A DNA stretch of 64,000 nt from Enoplolaimus lenunculus (taxonomy: Eukaryota > Nematoda > Enoplea > Enoplida > Thoracostomopsidae). Of this stretch, positions 35,479 to 47,445 are shown piece by piece (the first letter of the stretch is position 1; each line of letters starts with the position of its first letter). A program made the position numbers and the translations under genes. The stretch spans positions 33,920 through 97,919 of the forward strand of contig JASANG010002318.1 of assembly GCA_030248215.1 (NCBI GenBank). Reading direction: 5' to 3'. The notes beneath the pieces were generated by a model, which worked only from the letters and a program-made list of their open reading frames with translations, searched no databases and had not been told where the DNA came from.

Positions 35479-38400
35479 GCAAATTCATAGATGTATCGGC
35501 AGGGCTGGGTTTGGAAACGCAGGCGTAACCAAGTGTTAACAACTGAGGGTGCAATTGGTTACAAAATAAGAGACAGAGTTCTGAAGAAATGCAAAGTTTT
35601 CCAAAATTGAACAGACGGAGGGACACACGAATGGATATCCCCCTTTTGACCACCAAGTACAAAACATAAAACGCTTCGCGAAACTACGAGTTCGCTCAAC
35701 TTAAGTGTGTGTATTGAAAATTTTTTAACCCCATGGTAGGGTGGAGATCCCCGTCAAGTTTGAATCGATCAACATCCCACCCCATCCCGCACCCTATGGG
35801 GATCGCCATCCCCATAACATTTCTGAAAAACAAGCTTGTATTGAACGCTCAAGCTTAGAAAAGCAGTCTTGCTTTTAAGTCAAGGCTTGGGCATAAGGTC
35901 GCTGGTTGCTATGACGTAGATGTACGCTGGTACGCTTAAGCTTTGAATTCATACTGAGAGTTAAGGATGCCGGAAGACAGGAAATATGGACGGACAGTCC
36001 AATGCGTTAATTAAATCGGTTACAGATTTCTCAGGCAAAGTTTATAAATTTTAGGTGACCTGCGATTTGCGTTTCACAAAACATTTTTTCAGCTTCTCAC
36101 GTAATTTATTAAACATTACGTTCAAAATTAGCAAAATTTTACATTTTTATGGCAACTTTGAATCTTAAAACACTGATATTATTATTTCCTATAAACACTG
36201 TAAGTAAAAATAAGAAAAATATCTTCAGTTGCAAAATTACGGATCCGATACCAGACAGATCTTCATAGCATTTTAGTCGTTTATTAAACTATATGCTTAT
36301 ACGTAGATTTACGTTTGGAATTATGTGCAGGATTTAGAGGTGGTTAGGATCAGATTGCGAATTGACAAAAAGCGTTTGGTGAAGGGTCAAAACATATTTC
36401 TCCATTCAAAGTATCTTTTTTCAAACAGCTGACCCTGATGCCGCAAACCTCAATGGCCGTTATATAATCCGCCCCTGTTCTTCAGTCTTGTTCAGTACAT
36501 GGACCAATATTGTACGACTGTATATTTTCAGCGCTCAAACGTCAAAATCCAAGAAGAGCTTAATCAAGTCTGTGTATTTAAAGATCAGGAAGACAATTCT
36601 GAGCCACAAACGTCACGTGTAAGCAACAAATACTGCGACAAACATAGCGAGTACCTACACATGATATAGAATATGCATGTAATTCTTGTAGAAATTTAGG
36701 AGATGCCAAAAGACTAAGAATGTTTAATGGATTAGCGATTATTTGAATCATTTCTGCCAAATGAAAGCAATGAAAGTTTAAAAGTCAATTATCAGAAACA
36801 AGCAGTTAAAAAGTATTGATTTGTCCGAAGTCTCCATGCGTTTTGACAATTACTGATCAGCAGGGTGATCGGTCCTTAGTTTGTTGAGGTTTGCAATACT
36901 CTGGGGCGTTACATATTTTTTGCGCTCACAAAGAGATCCAGCCGTTGGCCAGCCCACATCCAACAGGTATCAAAACCAAAATTTTGCATGAGGTTTAGCA
37001 CTAAAATGGCGTTTGGCTCTAGATCACTACTTTCTTCGCGATTTCTTTTCTGGTATTATGTCAGATGGTAAACGGATAGTAAAAATAATGGAAACAGAAC
37101 CCGAAAACGGTTATTGCAGTGTAAAAGTTTCAAAGATGTTTTCTGTTTCTGCCCACACAATTGAGGCGTACAAATATTAACCGGGTTTTATAAAATTTTA
37201 AAGGAAAATGGCGGTTGCGCCGAAATTTTTAACAATTTTAATAATTTTGTAAATTGGTTCCTGCAGCATATCTGTAATGAAAAATTGCGAGAAATATACG
37301 TGATTTATGACTAATTTTGAGCGCATCAATAACTGAATTTATAATATTTCTGTAACGGAAACAGAAACGAACACCCATTTTTACCGGAAACAGCAACGGA
37401 TATCCGGTTACACCTTACTATATGTTACAAATGTTGAGCGGTCCATTTATTCAGAAATCTTTGGACCCACAACTGTTTTGGAAATAATGTTAGAAAGGGT
37501 CGGAGTCATTCCTATACCAAAAACTTGCTTTATACTTTTTGTAACTAAAATATAAAGTTTCCCAAGCGCGTACTTGGCAGTGCCGTACTCTATTTATGGG
37601 AACAAGATAGGGGAGGTAATAAGAGTTCGGGGTTACAATTTTGGGTCTAAATCAATAGAAGTTCATTTCCATGTCCTTCTAGAAGTTCATTTCCATGTCC
37701 TTCAGAATGGTTAATTACTGATTAATCCATAAATGTTAGTTAACCAAACCAAATTGCGTACATGCTCTCTGGACAAAATTAAGATCAGTACAGAATTCAA
37801 TTCATTACACAAAGTATGTCACCTATATTCACAGCAGCATACTCAAATCTTGAAAATATACGCTTAAGGTAATGAACTCCAGCCATAGAAAGTGGCTGGC
37901 ATAAAGTTAAAGATGTGTGTCCAAATAACTGGAGTTGGATTGAAAAATAAACAACAATCGAGAATCGAATACCGAGGAGACCTTTTATCCGAGTTAGTTG
38001 CCAAAATGCGTCCAGGAGTTAAACCCACTTTCTCTGATTATTTTTACTATTATTAGTCAGTTTTGTTCAATGTATCTCTCGGCTTGTCAAAATTTTTGCT
38101 CGCTCCAGGTTTACATTCTATCAAAGCATTAGCAATTCATCGTTGTATTTCTGTTGCATTTCAGACGACAATAGAAATTAATCGCGTTTCTGTGATCTGA
38201 TAACCGGAACGGCTGGTTGAAGACTCTCTATATTTGGATACTAAAGGAGTGTTATTAATGGAGTAATTGCAATGGATATTTGCGGCAATAGTATCTACCT
38301 CGGTGTACGTGTTTGGTATGTGGTACCACTTAACTGTGGCAAATTCTATGTCGCAGCAGAGGAACAATTTGGCATAAACGGTCGGGGGCTGACAGAATAT

Positions 38401-39461
38401 TTGGGTTAAATCGTTTGGCTTATTTTTGAAGCCGAATTTGGAAGATACGGGGTTAAACTGAACAGATTGAATTGAAACATTGTTGAAGAAGTGTGATATT
38501 TTGGATGTTGGATTGTCAGGTATTTGGATATCTTGTATGACCGTGACCGTTGTTCACTGTTAACTAAAGCACGGAATAAGCTTGACGCCACGCCAAGTGT
38601 CGGATCCAATTGAAAGAGCGTCCAGGCATAGGCATCCTCAACAGAGACCAGAACAAAATTTTTTGGTTAGGGTATTTTACTGGATTGGCACTCAAGCTCT
38701 TTTTACTGTTATACATCGCGCGGTAACCGCCAGCAAGAATTTCCGAATCAGCCACTTTCAACACTGCAATCATGGCACAAGCAACGCCTCTTAAGCCTTC
38801 CTCTTGTAAGATCCACTGTGGACTCTACCGCCGTTCACGCTGTGCTCCACCGAATTCCCACCGAGGGCGATGGTTATAGTGCAACACCACGTTTTAAAAG
38901 CAAATATGGGGTTTATTGGAAGGGACGACAACTTTTTATTATATACAAAGTTGTCTAAATATGGCTGAATCAATTTTAGTGGAACAGCTGGTAGGACGGG
39001 TTAGGTTGCAGGCCTCTTACACTGGCTGCAATTGATCACTTCATCGTTTTATACTTTCAGTATATTGTTAGAAATATGCCAAAAACGTTAGCCTCATCCG
39101 TTGATAAAGGACCAAGTCAGGACGCGGATCTGGAATTTTTCACGATCTGGACTGACTGGAATACCGGGATATGTAATTTTTCAATAATATTATATTTTGA
39201 ACACGCACCTAAAATTTTTGAAGACACAAATTTTTTTACGACAAACCGTTTACTCATATGTTTTCGTTATATTATTTCTTGCCTCGAGGTCGGGGTTGTG
39301 ATGTTTCGGGCCAAACAGCCGATAACCGGGGTTGGGATAAACCTCAAAAATGGCATCAAATAAATTCACAGGTTCTTTTTGTACGTTTTGCAACGCGAGG
39401 CGCTCCGAAAGCGTTAGGGTCGAGTATCGGCAGCTTACATATTATACCAATATATAAGTAT
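35479..39461. other. Gene-poor stretch
   Basis: No exon is convincing. On the minus strand 38161-38556 keeps one frame open for about 130 codons (including FLCCDIEFATVKWYH) and ends at a stop at 38161, and neighbouring frames at 38564-38973 also read plausibly. This could be a decayed coding segment or chance. Around 37380-37420 is a remnant of the CAACCGGATATCC hairpin family. Confidence 0.3.
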
Positions 39462-39648
39462 GATGTTACGTTAAGGGGCGTCCAGGTTTCTCGTGGCTCT
39501 ATAAAAGAGCAGGCTTACATTTTAGACTACATTTTTTTGCTTAGGTTTAGTCTTAGGCTTTCGAACTCATTTTTGCAACGCTTAGGCTTACGCTTAGGCT
39601 TAGCAATACGCTTAATCTACTGTTACGCCCGTTAAAGTAACATTGGCC
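39462..39648. mobile_element. ACTTTAAGGG-family MITE, copy 4
   Basis: TTACGTTAAGGGGCGTCC to ACGCCCGTTAAAGTAA with CTCTATAAAAGAGCAGG and a TTAGGC-like core. Confidence 0.65.
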
Positions 39649-40074
39649 AGTATGTGTATAATGCCAAACATGTATTCGGATAACTATGCATACGTTGTCT
39701 TCAAGCTGAACAGGGCCTTCATAAGAGACCCATTTCTAGTCCGGGGAAACTCTTAGTAGGCAAAATAATTTTACTGATAAAACGTCTATTGTACCACGGC
39801 CTAAAATGTTGAACGTAAGCAAAATCTCATTTAGGGTGGGGGGCAAAATCGAGTTTGAGGGCTTCGATGCTCATATGGTGAAACCGTTGCGCGAGAAACA
39901 GCGACACTTTCTGTACTAAATTCCAGTTCAAAACCGCAGCGATCACTTGACGAAATGGATTTGACATAGATTCATCGATTGCGGGCATTTGGTCCCGGTG
40001 TTTCGGTAGTACCCGAACCCATAACCAGGCCTAACGTTATTGTTGTGAAAAGGCGAACATGCAATGTACAAAGT

Positions 40075-40235
40075 TTTAGCAGGGTATAAAAGCCCTCTTA
40101 TGTTCGAATGCGAAGCTATTATGGTACAATTGTGATGATTTCTGTCACCCAGGCAAGAGCCTGGGTGTTCGAATACTAACTTTTAAAATTCAATATCAGA
40201 TTAAAATAGAAAGTATTCATGCGGAAAAGTGTTAA
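40075..40235 (+). mobile_element. tRNA-Asp-like relative of the TTAA element
   Basis: GCTATTATGGTACAATTGTG, then TGATTTCTGTCACCCAGG and AGCCTGGGTGTTCGAATAC read like the A box, the GTC anticodon loop and the T arm of tRNA-Asp. The tail AAATAGAAAGTATTCATG and GTGTTAA matches the tail of the tRNA-Gly element (AAATAGAAAATATTCATG and GGGTTAA). So the same body is joined to a different tRNA head. The left end is not clear. Confidence 0.5.
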
Positions 40236-40436
40236 CAACTGTCGCAAAGTAGTATTCAAGTATGCCTTAAGGATTGATTTCCCGAGTGCTCATGTTGTAG
40301 CTACCAATGGTCAGCGCGTCTGTGCTATTTTGGATATTCAGACCGAATTTCGAAAACGATGTTTCACTGACACTTGTTTGTGTCATTTTCAAACCCTTCT
40401 AACAAATATATATTTTACTCAAACTCTATAAATATA

Positions 40437-40644
40437 CACTATGAAACATAGTGAGTCAAATTGACTCTCTGGGAAATAGGCTTTTCCTGACTACACAAAC
40501 TGAGTCAAAATTCGACTCCACCACAGTCAAATTCAACTCGTGAAACGAATTTGACTCTGGCGGAGTCGAATTTTGACTCAGTTTGTGTAGTCAAGAAAAG
40601 CCTATTTCGGAGAGAGTCCAATTTGACTCGCCATTTTTGCAGTG
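40437..40644. mobile_element. Palindromic MITE, GAGTC family, copy 10
   Basis: CACTATGAAACATAGTGAG to GCCATTTTTGCAGTG, flanked by TATA on both sides. Confidence 0.8.
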
Positions 40645-40795
40645 TATATTTTACCCAAGCTTTGTTTTAGGAGGACTCGTGTCAAACATAAAACGGTTTT
40701 TAGCTGAGATACTTTGATACGGATCGTTTGTACAGCCAAACGCTATCAGTAGACGCATAGTGAGTGTTTTAGCAATAAATTTTACAAATGTTGAG

Positions 40796-41067
40796 TTAAA
40801 AAATGCTCAAATATAAGCCGGCAATTTGATAAAAGAGGAATACACATATCAACGAAATATACATGCAATAGTGTTTAAGTTTTATCGAGGGTCCATGATT
40901 TACGACCTGTACGTGTTCCAAATTGTAAAACGAACCTCTCGTATTTGTACAATACTGATCATATTTACCAGCTTTAAGAATATATTCTTTAATATACTGA
41001 GGTATATTTTTCCATTCGCCAAGCCAGCTACACTGGGTTGCCCAAAGTTTGCCGTTCCTGATCGAAC
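40796..41067 (-). CDS. TIMP exon 4
   Basis: Acceptor GTATTTTAG, enters with two bases completing Gly. SIRNGKLWATQCSWLGEW then IPQYIKEYILKAG and YDQYC align with the GRVYDGK, LCNFVERW, LGC pattern of vertebrate exon 4. After YC the frame continues through HYCMYISLICVFLFYQ to a TAA at 40796-40798. A donor-like ACAG|GTCGTA lies inside this part, so the real exon could end earlier. Confidence 0.7.
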
Positions 41068-44000
41068 CTAAAATACCAACGTCAATGTTTTACTGCTATT
41101 AGTTGCTTCAAACTGGGCCCATGTAAAGATCAAGGACGGAACGTTTTTCTGTGGGACTAAAAGAGAGTAAGCTTAAGCTTTAGACTATATTTTTGCTTTG
41201 ATTATGTTAGGCTTAAGCTTAGGAATATGCTTATAATACTGTTCTGCCTCTGTTCTTCAGATTGACCCAAAACAGTAAGGTAAAGCGGCCTGTCAAACGA
41301 AAAAACTGCTTTGTTAGGTAAACACACTGTTTTATTGAATAAAACATCTACGATTCCGTTTGAGGATCCAAACTTTTAGTTGTCTTTCGGGTTGTGCCCC
41401 TGCAAATCCATATTTTACGCTACGCCACTGCTGCTACAGTTATCTTCAGAACAAAACAACATGACTTGGGAGCAGTAGAAGGATTGCATGAGCACAAACG
41501 TATTAGCTAAGAGTGAAATTTTACAAATTAATTTAGATCCGAATTGACGGTTGGAAAGTCGTTCTATACATATACTAGTTTACAAATCTGTTTCATAAGG
41601 ATATAAACTATAGGCAACGCATAATTTAACTTAAAAACTCAAATATACAACGGAAGTTTACGAAATTTTCAATCAGAACTCTTACGACATTGGTATACTT
41701 AGAGGTGAGACACTCTTGCTATGCAACGCTTTTCAACTTGACGGTCAAATACTATACCAATTAAAGGCATTTGCGGATGTGAAGCAGTAAGAGCAGTTTC
41801 TATAAAGGTACCAGATATTAGATGCTCTGATCCGTATCCTAGTTTCAGACTGCAATTGTGCGCATAAGTATAAGACGTAATCGTTGTTGTATTGTGCCGT
41901 AACGATGTCAGTTTCAAAACGTCCTGTAAAATCAAAACACTCATTATGTTTAGTGATTTTGGGTTTTTAAATTACTAAGCTCATCAAGTGGGCGTTTGGC
42001 CTGCGAAACCTTCAAGATATTACCGAAGGAGCGTAAAATTGCGTTCAAATTGACTTTATTGCGAGTCGTTTTGCAACCGATAAAGTGATTAACAACAAAT
42101 TATATAAAATTGTTCTAAATTTTGCTTGTTAACTGTTTCAAAATCAATTCTTCAAACTTTGTCTTTTACTGAATTTTTCTGCTCATTCCTTTAGGTTTCT
42201 TTTCGTTCAGTTTTTCCTTAGGTTAAGACTGTATTTTTGTAACGTAGAAAACGCGATTTGGCATGGTACCTTAAAAATAGCAGCTGGGTGGACCACCCAT
42301 TCCATTTGTGCCATTGATCGACCTCTTTGTATGTCAGGTGGTAGCATGTACGATTCGATCACCACAGCTTGAATAACTATAAATTCAACGGAAAGTATTT
42401 TAGTTTTTGTTTTATTGTCGGTGATTTTCTATGAATGGTTACGGATTGTAATGACGGCAGTAACGGGCGGATAACAAAGAATCGGGAATATAACTGTTGA
42501 TACAAATAAAGTCAATCAGTGTCTTTAGTGGTTAAATTTGCAACTACAGTTCGTACTGTAGTCACGCAAATAAGAAAGAAGAGGGCTTATATTTATTTTA
42601 CCTCTCTAGAGGGGATCCGACCTGTTATTCGGTAACGGACTGAATGATTATTTACCAATCCAAATGAAGACGTTAACTGGAGGATAACAACGAAACGATT
42701 ATATAATAACTTTGGCTATAACGTTTAATGCAAAAACAATTTCACTTAGTGTCTTTATAGGTAAAATTTTCAAATGCTTGCCAAACTGTAGTGAGGCGAA
42801 TAAAGAAGAAGGTGGACTGATATTTATTTTGCCTGTCCAAACGACACCGTTGTTGTTATTCGGTAACGGACTGCTATTTGTTTAATTTTTTCCCATGGTA
42901 CACCGAACACCCTTGTATATTCCTTGTTTTGTGCGAAACAGACGTGTCAAAAGCATTTTTGTTGACTGCCATGTCCGTTAATCTTCTTTGTAGAATACAG
43001 TTTATGCGGGTTGTGTGAGTGTCTGTTTATTTCACCAGTCGAAGTCATTCCTTTGCTTTGGTCTCTTTAAGGGGCTTTAATTAAAACTCTTAGATTCTCT
43101 CAGCGAACACATTCTAATTGAAGATACTCTAATTAATCGGGATGGGGAACATAATGTAACATGTGGCGTTTTCGCAGAATTGCGGTGGCACACAAATGCT
43201 TAGTTTTGCTAATATTTTGCTGATGGCTAGAAAGATACTTCATAACAAGGGGGTATATACTGTAGTGACCCGAATAAGAGGTGTTCTCCATTTTGTGTGT
43301 CAAGCAAATAGAGTCCGTATGCCTAATAAGAGTCCGTAAGCGGACAGAGTCCCTAAACTCTAAGTAGAATTTATAAATGTGAATTGTCCCTAATTGTAGC
43401 GCATAAATGAATCCAGGACCAAATAAAGTTGAGTTTGAAGCTGTAAAGTGTGCTTAAGTTTTGAAAGTAAGCAACATTTCGTATTGCAGTATCGCTCAAG
43501 CTTTTGATGCGACGCAAAACGTTTAATTCAATACAGGTAGTTGCAATACCGGATATATATCAATAACGAAGGGTGGGAGAGTGCGGGTTGAAAATAAATA
43601 ACAGTCCATAACCAAATAACTTAGGAGGGTGCCCTCTGGAGAAGCCAAATAAATATCAATCCGTTTTCTTCTTCGAGTCATTACAGTGTGTCTAAAAGGA
43701 CAAAGCTTTAACATTAAATGTGACGCGAAAGTGTGCAAGAGAATAATAATTTGTAAACAAAGAATATCAGCCCACAGATTATGGGTCATCCACGTTATAC
43801 TGTCTACGCTACTGTAAAAATTGTCCCCACGTACGAGACCCTAAGTCTGTAATTTTACTGTTTCCAAATTACATGTCCAAATGTCACTCATATCCTATGT
43901 AGACCCTACGGACAACTCGCTCTCTCTATGGACGACCTATAAACGTACCATAGTCAACCTGACAATATGGTCGAGAGCCGTAAATGGCTTCACAATCACA

Positions 44001-44075
44001 CTTCTCGTTGCTCACATTGGTCGCCGCAGTTTTAAAAATCATAATTATAACTAACGAACAAGCTGATTTTATCAT
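40796..44075 (-). CDS. TIMP-like metalloproteinase inhibitor, four exons
   Basis: Complement of 44075-43949, 42376-42270, 41923-41812 and 41067-40796, about 205 residues, GT-AG introns, phases 1, 0, 1. TIMPs block matrix metalloproteinases with an N-terminal C-x-C wedge. Exon 1 gives a hydrophobic leader and CDCEAIYGSRPYC, exactly the C1, C3, C13 spacing of TIMPs. Exon 2 gives VIQAVVIESYML and ends IFK; exon 3 has YAHNCSLKL and LISG; exon 4 has NGKLWATQC, a Trp and YDQYC. Six cysteines (26, 28, 38, 102, 128, 155) fit the three N-domain disulfides. The exon 3/4 break at the glycine after LIS equals the vertebrate TIMP break. No full C-terminal domain is seen, so it is either a one-domain TIMP or has a further exon. 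Seven residues separate the leader from Cys26, which is unusual. Confidence 0.78.
41116..41268. mobile_element. GGCCCATGTA-family MITE in TIMP intron 3
   Basis: GGGCCCATGTAAAGATCAAG to CTGTTCTTCAGATTGACCC with a short TTAGGC-like core. Confidence 0.6.
41812..41923 (-). CDS. TIMP exon 3
   Basis: Acceptor TTGATTTTACAG, donor ATCTG|GTACCT, 112 bases. DVLKLTSLRHNTTTITSY then TYAHNCSLKLGYGSEHLIS matches the (Y)IYT-x-S-x-x-CGL-x-L and YLLTG blocks of TIMPs. Confidence 0.75.
42270..42376 (-). CDS. TIMP exon 2
   Basis: Acceptor GAATTTATAG, donor AAG|GTACCA, 107 bases, phase 1 in and phase 0 out. Completes DYV then IQAVVIESYMLPP and MEWVVHPAAIFK, the equivalents of DVVIRAKAV and YTIKQIKMFK in vertebrate TIMP2. 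It is too short and internal to show as a long open frame. Confidence 0.75.
42545..42895. repeat. Two diverged left ends of the TACTGTAGTGACCCG family
   Basis: GTACTGTAGTCACGCAAATAA near 42556 and AACTGTAGTGAGGCGAATAA near 42785, each followed by the TGATATTTATTTTGCCT and GTTATTCGGTAACGGACTG blocks. They are old, tandem-like fragments in TIMP intron 1. Confidence 0.5.
43258..43686. mobile_element. TACTGTAGTGACCCG-family element in TIMP intron 1
   Basis: TACTGTAGTGACCCGAATAA to TTCGAGTCATTACAGTG, about 429 bp, with all internal landmarks of the family. Confidence 0.75.
43949..44075 (-). CDS. TIMP exon 1: leader and cysteine wedge
   Basis: ATG at 44075, donor TATG|GTACGT, 127 bases, phase 1. 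MIKSACSLVIIMIFKTAA is leader-like; CDC at residues 26-28 and PYC at 36-38 follow. The frame is open further upstream to 44246 without a good ATG, so this methionine is chosen because it starts a signal peptide. Confidence 0.7.
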
Positions 44076-44249
44076 GGTAAAAGTATCCCAAATTCTTAAA
44101 ATATTGCGTTGACTATTTTTGAAATTATAATTTTTGCACGCACTGCCCGTTAAGTACAAATGTAATCGAAAATTCGCGACCAAACTTTGATGAAGACGGG
44201 TTTGTGTAGCATTAGAAATGAACTCAAAGGGATTTTGAAATTTCAAGAT

Positions 44250-44870
44250 ATGATCGAATGTCTGATTTTGGATTTCAGGATATGGTCAATGGTGGGATTT
44301 TGAGATTAAGCCTATGCCAGTTAGGATCTAATCAGTGTATAAACCAAAACCTATTTCTAAAACCTCAGCCTAAGCCAGAGTGTAAGTCTATGGTATTATT
44401 ACGGACTAATTTATGATTAAACCAAAGCCTGCTGCTAAGCCTAAGCCTAATCCTAAGCTCAGGCCTAAGTCTAAGCCTAAACCTAAACCTAAGGCTGTGC
44501 CATTAACGGTCTAATGTATGTATAATCCAAAGCGTGCACCTAAAGCCTAAGCTTCAACCTATTAAGCCCAAGCCTAAGCCTAAGCGTAAGCCTAAGCCTA
44601 CGTTTAAGTCTATTAAGCTTATGACTAAGCGCTAGCCTGAAAGTCAAAGCCTATTAGAATAAGGCACCTCTAAACTCTATATACAGCATATACGCCAAAC
44701 GCTACGCGTAAATCATAAATTCTAAACCTCTAGCCCCGATGGAGCTTTGTCTAACCCTAATCTTGAGATATAGGATTGCCTAATCCTAAACCTAAAGAAA
44801 TGCTTGTAATGAATTCTATTGAAATCACAAAATCCCGAAGTCCCAAAATCTCACTGGAAAAAGCTATCAA
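44250..44870. repeat. CCTAAGC-rich degenerate repeat
   Basis: About 480 bp of interspersed CCTAAGC, CCTAAAC and AAGCCTA words (44340-44810). GGGATTTTGAGATTAAG at the left and CCCAAAATCTCACTGG at the right are near complements, suggesting that the array sits inside an inverted-repeat element. Confidence 0.5.
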
Positions 44871-45249
44871 TTTTTTAGCTGGGACGATGGTATTGGAACG
44901 GCATGGGCCAACATTCCGATATTATTAATAACAACAACCGTGCTCTTCACGGCGGAATACTGAAACGAATTCAATAAAAGCATTAGATTTATAAAGTGTC
45001 TGAAACTACACAATCCTTCATAACACAAAAAAGTTTCATGAGAAAATATATAGCTGGGGCTTGGTGTAAATTACAGCGATATCTGTGCATTCAGAAGTAA
45101 GATTTATTGCGTTTACAGACAGAACTTTTGCTTTCTTGACATTTGATTTAAAACATTTTTGACGCTTTTAAACTTTAGTGAATAAATTCATTGTAGCAAA
45201 TTGCTGGGATTTGAAAAATTAAGAAAATATCGTCTACATCATCAATACA

Positions 45250-45367
45250 CACTGCAAAAAAATGGTGTTTCAAATTGACTCTTTCCGAAATAGGCTTTTC
45301 CGGACTACACAAACTGAGTCAAATGCGACTCTGCCAGTGTCAAATTTGACTCGCTGAGCATGCAGTG
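45250..45367. mobile_element. Palindromic MITE, GAGTC family, copy 11, half element
   Basis: Left arm CACTGCAAAAAAATGGTG through CAAATTTGACTCGCTGAG, then an abrupt GCATGCAGTG. The right arm is missing. Confidence 0.7.
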
Positions 45368-46039
45368 CAGTAGTTTCTGATACTGGGTACCTCAGGGAAA
45401 AATTAGTTACAACCTAGGGCCCGTACTCTCAAATGTGTGTAGCAGCTATGACTATTTCAAAAAACGAACTACGGTAGCTATACATATGTCATATTTGGTC
45501 CCCAATTAGAATTATTCAAATCCGCGAAATGTGTTAAATTTTGAAATTAGATATTTTCTGGTTTGGAAGTTACAAAACATATTACCAAGTGGTAATAGGT
45601 GCTACATATATTTTAGAGTACGCAAAATTTCAAACACACAATGCAGCAATTGATCATGTTCGTATGTTTTTATGATTCTTACCATTAACTGTCTGTCGTA
45701 GTTGGCAGCCAGTTTTTTATTAAAATACCAAAACAACTTCGTATACGCAGGGTTACAACCAGCCCAGGCCAAGGCCGGGACCCAAATGTGGGGCTTGCTG
45801 GCTTAAATGGCCAGGACCTGAGCTCGGGCAAAACTTTGGCCTATCGAGACAAATTAAACCTTAGCAGGGTGTGAAATCTCTGTCCTATGAGCCAACGAAA
45901 CCGACCGTTGGTTTGATATTGTAATAAGATTTCGATACGTATTTTTGAACCTTAAATCGCAGCGATTTTTATAGATACTGCGGTTGTGGCGTAGAAAGGA
46001 TTTTGAAAAGTACAGTTGTGTTCTGTAAAATTTCGTCAA
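45368..46039. other. Gene-free stretch
   Basis: Nothing supported apart from GC-rich imperfect repeats of the words CCAGGCC and GGCCAGGACC near 45755-45840. Confidence 0.3.
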
Positions 46040-47445
46040 AGCGTGCGAATGAGCATATTCCAAGGCCTAAGCCTAAGCGTACGAATGAGCATATTCCTAG
46101 GCCTAAGCCTAAGCGTACGAATGAGCATATTCCTAAGCCTGAGCCTAAGCATATGAATGAGCATAATACTAAGCCTATTAAGCCTAAATGTACGAATGAG
46201 CATATTCCTAGGCCTAAGCCTAAGCATACGAATGAGCATATTCCTAAGCCTAAGCGTACGAATGAGCATATTCCTAAGCCTAAGCGTACGAATGAGCATA
46301 TTCCCAGGCCTAAGCCTAAGCGTACGAATGAGCATATTCCTAAGCCTAAGCCTAAGCGTACGAATGAGCATATTCCTAGGCCTAAGCCTAAGCATACGAA
46401 TGAGCATATTCCTAAGCCTAAGCCTAAGCGTACGAATGAGCATATTCCTAAGCCTAAGTGTACGAATGAGCATATTCCTAGGCCTAAGCCTAAGCGTACG
46501 AATGAGCATATTCCTAGGCCTAAGCCTAAGCATACGAATGAGCATATTCCTAAGCCTAAGCCTAAGCGTACGAATGAGCATATTCCTAGGCCTAAGCCTA
46601 AGCATACGAATGAGCATATTCCTAAGCCTAAGCCAAAGCGTGCGAATGAGCATATTCCTAGGCCTAAGCCTAAGCATACGAATTAGCATATTCCTAAGCC
46701 TAAGCCTAAGCGTACGAATGAGCATATTCCTAGGCCTAAGCCTAAGGATACGAATGAGCATATTCCTAACCCTAAGCGTACGAATGAGCATATTCCTAGG
46801 CCTAAGCCTAAGCATACGAATGAGCATATTCCTAAGCCTAAGCCTAAGCGTACGAATGAGCATATTCCTAAGCCTAAGCGTACAAATGAGCATATTCCTA
46901 GGCCTAAGCCTAAGAATACGAATGAGCATATTCCTAAGCCTAAGCCAAAGCGTGCGAATGAGCATATTCCTAGGCCTAAGCCTAAGCATACGAATTAGCA
47001 TATTCCTAAGCCTAAGTCTAAGCGTACGAATGAGCATATTCCTAGGCCTAAGTCTAAGCATACGAATGAGCATATTCCTAAGCCTAAGCCTAAGCGTACG
47101 AATGAGCATATTCCTAAGCCTAAGCGTACAAATGAGCATATTCCTAGGCCTAAGCCTAAGCATACGAATGAGCATATTCCTAAGCCTAAGCCAAAGCGTG
47201 CGAATGAGCATATTCCTAGGCCTAAGCCTAAGCATACGAATGAGCATATTCCTAAGCCTAAGCCTAAGCGTACGAATGAGCATATTCGTAGGCCTAAACC
47301 TAAGCGTACGAATGAGCATAATCCTAAGCCTAAGCCTAAGCATACGAATGAGCATAAACCTAAACCTATTAAGCCAAAGCGTACGAATGAGCATAAACCT
47401 AAGCCTATTAAGCCAAAGCGTACGAATGAGCATATTCCTAAACAT
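46040..47445. repeat. 1.4-kb GCCTAA-rich minisatellite
   Basis: Units of 24-36 bp, each ATTCCTAAGCCTAAGC followed by GTACGAATGAGCAT, with GGCCTA or GTGCG variants and higher-order blocks (for example 46480-46690 resembles 46820-47010). The same unit, two copies only, forms the core of the MITE at 51775-52024, so the array probably grew from such an element. Open frames of 227, 469 and 430 codons here are repeat artefacts. Confidence 0.95.

Noticed and set aside
38161-38556. Minus-strand open segment with FLCCDIEFATVKWYH and HCNYS, first considered as TIMP exon 4
   Set aside because: Its acceptor phase does not fit TIMP exon 3, and the segment at 41067-40796 fits both phase and sequence. It remains a possible fragment of something else.
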